Made by a program: the position numbers and the translations under genes. This document shows, one piece after another, positions 7,862-13,638 of a DNA stretch of 13,638 nt; positions within the stretch are counted from its first letter, which is position 1, and each line of letters begins with the position of its first letter. A model generated the notes under the pieces. That model was not told the DNA's origin and ran no database searches. It saw only the letters and a program-made list of their open reading frames with translations. This DNA is from GCA-2709075 sp964492555 (lineage in GTDB: Bacteria > Pseudomonadota > Alphaproteobacteria > MPNO01 > UBA2964), in NCBI GenBank assembly GCA_964492555.1, contig CAZBKQ010000059.1, positions 1-13,638 of the forward strand. The letters run 5' to 3'.

Positions 7862-8950
7862 ATGGCATCGGCGGTCGAATATTACGACGGCAAGTCGGCG
7901 TCCGCCCGATCCTGCCACATCCGCCTCGGCGCGGACGGTATCGTCATGGAAGCAGACGGTCTCTCGGAATTCTGGGCATATGAAGATATCCGGACGGCGG
8001 GATCGGTTGCTTCGGACCCGCCGGTCACGTTGCGCAACCCCGCGCTGGCGGGCGGCGCGGCACGGCTGATCATTACCGACGCGGCCCTGATAAAGATGCT
8101 GGCGGAACGCTGCGCCGATCTCACCGGCGGGACGGAGATACGCCGCGACCGCAACCGGGCGATAATCGCCTCGCTCGGCGCGCTGGCGGGTTTTGCCGTG
8201 ATCATACTGGTCATCGTTCAGCTCCTGCCCGGCTGGGTCGCGCCTCTGGTGCCGGTATCTTGGGAAGAACGGCTGGGACGCCAGATTTCGGATGATATCG
8301 GCGGCTTCGCCAGCCAGATATTCGAGGGCAGCGGCAAAAAATGCGACGCGCCGGCGGGCCAGGCGGCGCTCACCGCAATGGAAAGACGTCTCACATCGGT
8401 GATCGACAGCCCGTTCACGTTCCGCATCAAGGTCATCGATATCGATGAGGTTAACGCCCTGGCCGCGCCGGGCGGCTTTATCGTCATCTTCCGGAAATTG
8501 CTCGACGACGCCTCCGGCCCCGATGAGGTCGCGGGTGTGCTGGCACATGAGATGGGCCATGTCATCGCACGTCACGCAATGGAATCGGTTGCCCGGGATA
8601 TGGGGGTCTCCCTGTTGATGGAATTCGCGCTTGGCGGATTCGGTGGCGGCATCGCGGGTGCGGCGGGACAGGCGCTGCTTTCCACCGCCTATTCACGCGA
8701 TGCGGAACGGGAGGCCGACAGGATCAGCCTGGATATTCTCGCCAGAGCAAAAATTTCATCGAAAGGGCTCACCACGTTTTTCGCGAGACTCGCCAGGGAA
8801 TATGGTGATGAGGAAAAGCATTTCGCGATCATTTCCACCCACCCGATAAGCGCGGAACGCGCCAGGGCCGTCGCGCGGCCGGATCCCGCGGATGTCCGCC
8901 CGTCCCTGTCCGCTGCCGAGTGGGCGTCGTTGAAGAAAATCTGCGGTTAG
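7862..8950 (+). CDS. membrane-anchored M48 family zinc metallopeptidase
   Basis: A 362-residue protein with three parts. Residues 1-95 form a soluble beta-rich domain that resembles the DUF7092-type domain found in front of some M48 peptidases. Residues 98-122 are one transmembrane helix. Residues 135-362 are the peptidase. The zinc site is HEMGH at 229-233 with the third ligand E284 in SRDAEREAD, the usual M48 arrangement; a hydrophobic Gly-rich stretch (250-272) lies between. A conserved late motif STHPISAERA is at 325-334. Family members cut misfolded or mislocalised envelope proteins. No signal peptide is visible, so the catalytic domain is probably periplasmic after the helix. It is directly coupled to the DUF898 gene upstream. 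Its stop overlaps the convergent rlmN stop. Confidence 0.92.
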   Translation: MASAVEYYDGKSASARSCHIRLGADGIVMEADGLSEFWAYEDIRTAGSVASDPPVTLRNPALAGGAARLIITDAALIKMLAERCADLTGGTEIRRDRNRAIIASLGALAGFAVIILVIVQLLPGWVAPLVPVSWEERLGRQISDDIGGFASQIFEGSGKKCDAPAGQAALTAMERRLTSVIDSPFTFRIKVIDIDEVNALAAPGGFIVIFRKLLDDASGPDEVAGVLAHEMGHVIARHAMESVARDMGVSLLMEFALGGFGGGIAGAAGQALLSTAYSRDAEREADRISLDILARAKISSKGLTTFFARLAREYGDEEKHFAIISTHPISAERARAVARPDPADVRPSLSAAEWASLKKICG

Positions 8951-10089
8951 GCGGACGCGCGTTTCTTCCGTTCGGTATCGGATTTGAGCTGGCCGCAGGC
9001 CGCCAGGATATCCCGCCCGCGCGGCCGGCGGACGGGTGACGAATAACCCGCGTTATTGACGATCTTCGCAAATTTCTGAATGGCGCCCTCATCGGAACAT
9101 TCATATGGCGCGCCGGGCCAGCTATTGAACGGGATCAGATTGACCTTGGCGGGAATGCCGGCGATCAGGCGGCAAAGTTCCTTTGCATCGGCCTCCGTAT
9201 CGTTCACCCCTTTGAGCATGATGTATTCGAAGGTGATACGGCGCGAATTATGCGCGCCGGGATAGGCGCGGCAGGCATCGAGCAATTCCTTTATGGGAAA
9301 TTTGCGATTGAGCGGCACGATCTCATCGCGCAGATCGTCACGCACCGCATGCAGAGAGACGGCGAGATTGACGCCAATCTCCTCGCCGCAGCGCTCCATC
9401 AACGGCACATATCCGGCGGTCGACAGGGTGATGCGGCGGCGCGAGACCGCGATCCCTTCCGGGTCCATGATGATGCGCAACGCCTGTTTGACATTATCGA
9501 AATTGAGAAGCGGCTCCCCCATACCCATCATCACGATGTTCGACAGCAAATTGCGCCCTTCGGATGACGGCCATTCGCCATAAGTGTCGCGCGCGACCAG
9601 CATCTGCCCGACGATATCGGCGGGGGTGAGGTTACGGACCAGCGGCTGCGTGCCGGTATGGCAGAATTTGCAGTTGAGCGCGCAGCCGACCTGGGACGAA
9701 ATACAGAGCGCGCCGCGGTCTTCTTCCGGAATAAAGACTGTTTCGATTTCCCCGCCGCCGGGGGGCGAAAGCAGCCATTTACGGGTCGCGTCTTCGGAGA
9801 GCTGTTCGCGCACGATGCCGGGGCGGTGAAGGACGCATTTTCCCGCCAACTCCGCCCGAACAGGCTTCGCCAGCGTGGTCATCTGTTCGAAATCGGTGGC
9901 GCCCCGGTGATAGATCCAGTGCCATATCTGCTTGGCGCGGAATTTCTCCAGCCCCATCGCGACGACCAACTCTTCCAGCTGCTCCCGGCTGAGCCCGATC
10001 AGGTTGGTTTTGTCGCCATCCGGCAAGGCCGCGCCCTGAGGGCCGACGATAATCTCGCCGTCTTCCTCCGGGACAGAGATTTCCGCCAT
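8947..10089 (-). CDS. rlmN: 23S rRNA (adenine2503-C2)/tRNA (adenine37-C2) methyltransferase
   Basis: RlmN is a radical-SAM enzyme that methylates C2 of A2503 in 23S rRNA and A37 of some tRNAs. The 380-residue protein has the cluster motif CxxxCxxC at C136, C140 and C143 in VGCALNCKFCHTG. It also has the preceding conserved IPEEDRGALC, the SAM-binding GMGEPLLNFDN at 189-199, and the methyl-carrying cysteine C365 in DILAACGQL. The start is the ATG at 10089, 4 nt after the MFS stop; the longer open frame would run into the MFS gene. An AAGG stretch sits just before the start. It lies last in a minus-strand run, and its TAA stop overlaps the TAG of the convergent M48 gene. Confidence 0.97.
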   Translation of the reverse strand: MAEISVPEEDGEIIVGPQGAALPDGDKTNLIGLSREQLEELVVAMGLEKFRAKQIWHWIYHRGATDFEQMTTLAKPVRAELAGKCVLHRPGIVREQLSEDATRKWLLSPPGGGEIETVFIPEEDRGALCISSQVGCALNCKFCHTGTQPLVRNLTPADIVGQMLVARDTYGEWPSSEGRNLLSNIVMMGMGEPLLNFDNVKQALRIIMDPEGIAVSRRRITLSTAGYVPLMERCGEEIGVNLAVSLHAVRDDLRDEIVPLNRKFPIKELLDACRAYPGAHNSRRITFEYIMLKGVNDTEADAKELCRLIAGIPAKVNLIPFNSWPGAPYECSDEGAIQKFAKIVNNAGYSSPVRRPRGRDILAACGQLKSDTERKKRASA

Positions 10090-10093
10090 TGCC

Positions 10094-11419
10094 TTATTTC
10101 CCCGCCGCGACGGGCCGGCGGCCGAGCCCCTCGGGTGCCGCGCCGGGTGAGAGTTTGAGCCACAGAACGGCGAGAAAAACCGCAACAATAAAGGGCGCGA
10201 CGACATAACAGACCGTCGTCCATCCCATCACCGATTGTATCCACCCCGACGTACCGGAAAATATCGCCACCGCGCCGAACACCATGAAATCATTGACGCC
10301 CTGCGCCCTGGCCCGTTCGGACGGGCGATAGGTATAGGTCAGCAGGGCGGTACCGCCGACGAACAGGAAGTTCCATCCCATCCCGACAAGAACATTGGCC
10401 AGCCAGAAATGCGAAATGGTACCACCCATCGCGCCGGCGATCGCGGAGGAGGCGCTGAGCACCAGCCCGGCCAGCAGGACATTCAGCAACCCGTAGCGCG
10501 CAATCAGCGATCCGGTGATGAAGCTTGGCGCGAACATCCCGACCATGTGCCACTGCACCACGAACATCGCGTCGGTTTCGTGATGGCCGAATTCCGCCTT
10601 CATGGCGATCGGCGTCGCCGTCATCATCAGCACCATGATGCCCCAACCGATAACCGCGCACAGTACCGCGACGATAAAACCGGGCTGGGCCATAATCTCG
10701 CCCAACGGGCGGGCCGGCTCGGTATGGGTTTCCTCCTTTACCGGGGGAAAACGGATTGCCCGGATAACGGCAATCAGAAAAATCGGGATAAAGGCAAGCA
10801 CCAGAAACGTGCCGGCGAACTGATAGGGCGCGTCCGGCACGCGGTCGGGCAGGTTCAGCACGCCCGGCCCGCAGATAAAGGCGACAGCGGCGGAAAAGCT
10901 GTCCCCGCCCATCCAGCCATCTGCCAGGTTATAGGTCCATTTGGATATTTCCGGCCCGGCGAAGGCGGCAACCACCCCGCCGCCTATTACCAGCGAAATC
11001 GCTTTTGAACGGAAAGACAGGCTGGACACTTCCGCCGCGGCGAAGCGGTAATGTTGGCTGGCAGCGGTAAACCCGCCGAACAGCAGGGTCGCGCAGACAA
11101 ACAGCCAGTAGGAATGCTGGAATATCGACATCGCCGCGACCAGGGCGCCGGCGATCCCGAACAGCGCGCTTACCGTGAAGCCGGTCCGGCGGCCCAAACG
11201 GCGCATCATAATCGCGACGGGAATGGCGAAAGCCGCGGTCGACAACCATTGCAACGCCTGCGGCAGGGTCGCGATGGCTTTATCGTCGGCGAGCTTGTAC
11301 CCGACCAGCGCCGCGACGGCGATCAGTACCCCGGTCGAGGTATTGAACAGCGCCTGACAGGTGGCGAGCAGAAACACGTTCCGCTTCATATGCTGGGGCG
11401 CGGCGGCGGGGTCGGACAT
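10094..11419 (-). CDS. major facilitator superfamily (MFS) transporter
   Basis: A 441-residue inner-membrane protein with about twelve hydrophobic segments. The loop between segments 2 and 3 carries the MFS motif A remnant MMRRLGRRTGF, and a long polar linker in the middle (about 215-235, VKEETHTEPARPLGE) separates the two halves. It resembles uncharacterised MFS proteins and its substrate is not known. The ATG at 11419 is preferred because AGGAAA lies 6 nt upstream. A GTG at 11443 in the same frame falls inside a strong hairpin (11443-11465). The gene stops 4 nt before rlmN, indicating one transcript and likely coupling, and follows the SDR gene by 67 nt. Confidence 0.9.
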   Translation of the reverse strand: MSDPAAAPQHMKRNVFLLATCQALFNTSTGVLIAVAALVGYKLADDKAIATLPQALQWLSTAAFAIPVAIMMRRLGRRTGFTVSALFGIAGALVAAMSIFQHSYWLFVCATLLFGGFTAASQHYRFAAAEVSSLSFRSKAISLVIGGGVVAAFAGPEISKWTYNLADGWMGGDSFSAAVAFICGPGVLNLPDRVPDAPYQFAGTFLVLAFIPIFLIAVIRAIRFPPVKEETHTEPARPLGEIMAQPGFIVAVLCAVIGWGIMVLMMTATPIAMKAEFGHHETDAMFVVQWHMVGMFAPSFITGSLIARYGLLNVLLAGLVLSASSAIAGAMGGTISHFWLANVLVGMGWNFLFVGGTALLTYTYRPSERARAQGVNDFMVFGAVAIFSGTSGWIQSVMGWTTVCYVVAPFIVAVFLAVLWLKLSPGAAPEGLGRRPVAAGK

Positions 11420-11442
11420 TAAACTTTCCTGAAACCGGGACA

Positions 11443-11465
11443 CGGGCGGGTTTTCGGCCCGCCCG
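11443..11465. other. strong stem-loop between SDR and MFS genes
   Basis: CGGGCGGG at 11443-11450 pairs perfectly with CCCGCCCG at 11458-11465 across a 7-nt loop. On the transcribed (minus) strand the loop reads CCGAAAA and no T-run follows, so it is not a typical intrinsic terminator. It may be a stability or processing hairpin that separates expression of the SDR from MFS-rlmN. Confidence 0.55.
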
Positions 11466-11486
11466 GCATCATATCAGATTCCGGCT

Positions 11487-12272
11487 CTAATGCATGTACT
11501 GACCACCATCGACATTCAATGTCTGTCCGGTCATATAGCCAGAGGCATCCGACAGCAGGAAAAGCACCGTGCCGACCAGGTCGTCAGGGACCTGAGGGCG
11601 CTTGAAACATTTACCCTCATCACGGCCCGCCATGTAATTCGAAGAGCTGCTGGCTACCTGGGTCGCGCTCAGCGTAAAGCCGGGCGTAACGGCGTTGACG
11701 CCGATGCCGTCACCGCCGACTTCGCGGGCGAGCGCCCGGGTCAGACCGACGACGCCAGCCTTGGATGTCGTGTAATGCAACCGGTTCGGGTTGCCCTCCC
11801 AGATCCGGCCTGAGGAAATATTGACGATGCGTCCGCCGCCCTGCGCCTTCATATGCGGATAGACCGCGCGGCAGCACAGGAAGATCCCCTTCAGATTGAC
11901 CTGCATCACCGCATCCCATTCATCGGGCGGGATATTGAACCAGTCGCCACGCGGCAGGACGCTCATCATCGAAGCGTTATTGATCAACCCGTCCACCCGG
12001 CCGTACTTGTCGATGGCGGCGTCCACCATGGCCTGAACGCGCGCTTCGTCCTTCACATCGGTGGCAACCGCCAGCGCGTCGCCACCGCCGGCGTTGATTT
12101 CAGCGGCGACCTTCTCGCCCTCCTCCGCCGCGATATCGGCCAGCACAACCTTTGCGCCGGCTTCCGCCAGACGCTGGCTATAGACCATGCCGATTCCGGT
12201 GCCGCCACCGGTCACGATCACCACCCGATCGGCCAGGCTATAGGCTGTTCTTGCGTCGAATCCGTCCGCCAT
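11487..12272 (-). CDS. classical short-chain dehydrogenase/reductase (SDR)
   Basis: A 261-residue NAD(P)-dependent oxidoreductase of the classical SDR type. The cofactor motif TGGGTGIG is at 21-28, and an acidic D46 after beta strand 2 (VVLADI) favours NAD(H). NNAS is at 99-102, and the catalytic tetrad is N126, S154 (NISSGR), Y167 and K171 (YTTSKAG). The C-terminus DASGYMTGQTLNVDGGQ is typical of the FabG-like branch. Substrate specificity cannot be read. The ATG at 12272 has GAGGA 8 nt upstream. A TATCAT at 12305-12300 on the minus strand could be a -10 box, but its -35 is poor. It stands between the IalB gene (79 nt upstream) and the MFS gene. Confidence 0.93.
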   Translation of the reverse strand: MADGFDARTAYSLADRVVIVTGGGTGIGMVYSQRLAEAGAKVVLADIAAEEGEKVAAEINAGGGDALAVATDVKDEARVQAMVDAAIDKYGRVDGLINNASMMSVLPRGDWFNIPPDEWDAVMQVNLKGIFLCCRAVYPHMKAQGGGRIVNISSGRIWEGNPNRLHYTTSKAGVVGLTRALAREVGGDGIGVNAVTPGFTLSATQVASSSSNYMAGRDEGKCFKRPQVPDDLVGTVLFLLSDASGYMTGQTLNVDGGQYMH

Positions 12273-12337
12273 CTGTCATATCCTCGTTCTTGATCTGAAA
12301 TGATACGGTTTGCCTATCGCGGCGGGACGGGTCTGGC

Positions 12338-12352
12338 AAGCGCGCGGCGCTT
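12338..12352. other. short stem-loop overlapping the end of the IalB-family gene
   Basis: AAGCGC at 12338-12343 and GCGCTT at 12347-12352 are perfect inverted arms with a 3-nt loop, touching the TAA stop of the IalB-family gene. No T-run follows on the minus strand, so its value as a terminator is weak. Confidence 0.3.
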
Positions 12353-12876
12353 TATTTGATGCCACACGCCTTGCCCGCGGCGCGATAGGCGGCGGTAAAG
12401 CCGATCAGCGAATAACGGTCGGTGGTCAGCGTGCCGCGCGAGGAGGTCCCTTTGATGACCAGTTCCTGCCCGCGCAACATGGATTTGACCAGCGCCCGGT
12501 CATCCTTTGCGGAATAGGACCAGGCCGCGCCGCCACTGGTAAACATTGTGCGTTTCTGCCCGTCGATCTCGGCGGTGACCTCGCTATCCTTGCGATAGCC
12601 ATAGCCGGCGGTCACCGAGACCTCGTCCCGGACTTTTTCCGCGGGACGATGTGTGACCTGCAGATAGGTCTTGCCCCGGCGGGAATATTTACCGGCCGAT
12701 TTGCGGGGCTCGCCATGGAGGTAACAGATTTTCGCCTTTTTCGATTTGATGACGGACGCGGTCCAGTGCTTGCCATTATGAACAACTTCCGGCGCGGCGC
12801 TGACCGAAACGGGCGACAGAAAAATCAGCGATATCCATGCAAACGAGGAAGCGCGGGCGTATTTGTTAAAATTCAT
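12352..12876 (-). CDS. IalB (invasion-associated locus B) family secreted protein
   Basis: A 174-residue protein with a Sec-type signal peptide: basic start (NKYAR), hydrophobic core at about 11-24, likely cleavage after SVSA at residue 27. The mature part shows the IalB-family pattern: KICYLHGEPRKSAGKYSRRG, YLQVTHRPAEK, an SVTAGYGY strand, and KGTSSRGTLTTDRYSL near the end, then GFTAAYRAAGKACGI. Two cysteines, C51 and C171, could form a disulfide. Many non-pathogenic alphaproteobacteria carry such proteins, and the name does not imply virulence; the function is unknown. The ATG overlaps the stop of the upstream RNA methyltransferase (ATGA at 12876-12873), and only a weak ribosome-binding site precedes it, so coupling is likely. 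Confidence 0.9.
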   Translation of the reverse strand: MNFNKYARASSFAWISLIFLSPVSVSAAPEVVHNGKHWTASVIKSKKAKICYLHGEPRKSAGKYSRRGKTYLQVTHRPAEKVRDEVSVTAGYGYRKDSEVTAEIDGQKRTMFTSGGAAWSYSAKDDRALVKSMLRGQELVIKGTSSRGTLTTDRYSLIGFTAAYRAAGKACGIK

Positions 12877-13424
12877 CGGCTGGCGTTTTCTCTCTTCAAT
12901 CCGCGTTTTCGGCTCAACGGTTCGCCGAACACATGTTCCGGCAGGGGTTCGATATCGCCTCCGGGAACGACGGGCCGCGCGCCGAATCGCTGCAGCGATA
13001 TCAACCTGTCATACATGACAATCGCCCCGGCGGTCGCGACATTGAGCGAGAATTGCGTCGGAATTTTGACGATGTGATCGCAACATTCGGTGATCTCGGG
13101 CGACAGGCTGCCCCGTTCCATCCCCAGCACATAGGCGGCGCAGCGGGGATGACAGAAACTGGGCAGCTCAATCGCATCCTCGGTAATCTCTACCCCGACC
13201 AGCGCGCATCCGCGCGGCAGACGCATCGCGTCCAGATCCTCAAACTCGTAAAACGGCACCTGACCTTCCATGGCGGAGGTATCGGATTTCCGGATTTCGT
13301 CTCGATAGGAAGCCGCCACGGTGAAGACAAAGCTGGCGCCGAGAGCGTGGGCGGAACGATAGAGATTGCCGGCATTCATGGGCTTGCTTAGCCCCTCCAC
13401 ACCGATACCGAAATAACCGCGCAC
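12873..13424 (-). CDS. SPOUT (TrmH/SpoU-type) RNA 2'-O-methyltransferase
   Basis: A 183-residue RNA methyltransferase of the SPOUT superfamily, made of the catalytic knot domain alone without an N-terminal substrate-binding extension. Motif 1 is NAGNLYRSAHALGA (17-30, with R23), motif 2 is YVLGMERGSLSPE (98-110), and motif 3 is IPTQFSLNVATAGAIVMYDR (121-140). Family members methylate ribose in tRNA or rRNA with SAM; the target here is unknown. The start is a GTG at 13424; GYFGIGVEGLSKP just after it is a conserved N-terminus, so a later start is unlikely. The basic tail (SRKRGLKRENASR) may bind RNA. It begins 6 nt after the histidine kinase stop and overlaps the IalB-family start. Confidence 0.92.
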   Translation of the reverse strand: MRGYFGIGVEGLSKPMNAGNLYRSAHALGASFVFTVAASYRDEIRKSDTSAMEGQVPFYEFEDLDAMRLPRGCALVGVEITEDAIELPSFCHPRCAAYVLGMERGSLSPEITECCDHIVKIPTQFSLNVATAGAIVMYDRLISLQRFGARPVVPGGDIEPLPEHVFGEPLSRKRGLKRENASR

Positions 13425-13430
13425 GATCTC

Positions 13431-13638
13431 TTACTCTGCCGCGTCCGGCTTTCGTCCGCGTTCAACCGGCAGGGTCACGGTTACGGTGGTGCCCTCATCG
13501 GGCGCACTTTCGATTCCGAGCCTGCCGCCATGCAGCTCTACCAGCGAGCGCGTCAGAGGCAACCCCAGTCCGGTCCCCTCGAATCTGCGGCTCAGCGTAC
13601 TGTCCACCTGACCGAAGGCTTCGAGTGCCTGGGGGATA
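13431..13638 (-). CDS. sensor histidine kinase, C-terminal fragment (runs off right edge)
   Basis: The last 68 residues of a histidine kinase, reading IPQALEAFGQVDSTLSRR and then FEGTGLGLPLTRSLVELHGG, followed by RLGIESAPDEGTTVTVTLPVER and ending at a TAA at 13431. These are the F box, the G2 box (GTGLGLPL) and the final strands of the HATPase_c domain that binds ATP. The sequence resembles PleC/PdhS-type alphaproteobacterial kinases (ALE.FGQVDS.LSR..EGTGLGLPL), but the sensory part is outside the window, so the signal cannot be named. The reading frame is intact to the right edge. The SPOUT gene starts 6 nt downstream. Confidence 0.9.
   Translation of the reverse strand, partial: IPQALEAFGQVDSTLSRRFEGTGLGLPLTRSLVELHGGRLGIESAPDEGTTVTVTLPVERGRKPDAAE

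Noticed and set aside
7688..8575. Minus-strand open frame of 295 codons opposite the DUF898-M48 genes
   Set aside because: It lies antisense to two well-supported genes and shows no family motif.
10090..10206. N-terminal extension of rlmN into the MFS gene
   Set aside because: It would overlap the MFS C-terminus by over 110 bases, while the ATG at 10089 gives a normal-length RlmN.

Overview
The window looks like ordinary chromosomal DNA from a GC-rich alphaproteobacterium; I cannot name the genus. The case rests on an IalB-family secreted protein, the C-terminus of a PdhS/PleC-like histidine kinase, a YggT-folD pair, an rlmN-argG neighbourhood and a dense, GC-rich gene layout. I see no insertion sequence, integrase, phage gene, CRISPR array or rRNA. 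Most genes belong to recognised families; the accessory ones can be named by family but not by substrate.

Layout. (1) 1-345: the 5' end of a small DUF7832-like gene (minus, runs off the left edge) with its own strong AT-rich promoter, then a tRNA-Ala(CGC) gene (minus) with a sigma70-like promoter and a perfect 12-bp palindrome just upstream of it. (2) 515-1704: the only plus-strand housekeeping block, YggT-family membrane protein followed 8 nt later by folD. (3) 1810-6572, all minus: argG (own promoter), two tandem EamA/DMT-type transporters, an amidohydrolase-2 family enzyme and a VOC (glyoxalase-fold) protein. A 15-bp perfect inverted repeat brackets the amidohydrolase-VOC junction. (4) 6737-8950, plus: a DUF898/YjgN multispanning membrane protein directly followed by a membrane-anchored M48 metallopeptidase, divergent from argG. 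(5) 8947-13638, all minus: C-terminus of a sensor histidine kinase, a small SPOUT RNA methyltransferase, an IalB-family secreted protein (ATGA overlap), an SDR oxidoreductase, an MFS transporter and rlmN. rlmN and the M48 gene converge with their stop codons overlapping.

How the genes fit together. Core functions are one-carbon metabolism (folD), arginine biosynthesis (argG), 23S rRNA/tRNA methylation (rlmN), alanine decoding and envelope maintenance (YggT, M48). The accessory enzymes (amidohydrolase, VOC, SDR) sit next to exporters or importers (two DMT, one MFS), which suggests small-molecule turnover, but no substrate can be read from the sequence. The parts most worth a second look are the DUF898-M48 pair, the long inverted repeat between amidohydrolase and VOC, the tRNA promoter palindrome and the AT-rich border at the tRNA 3' end. 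I found no convincing new system.
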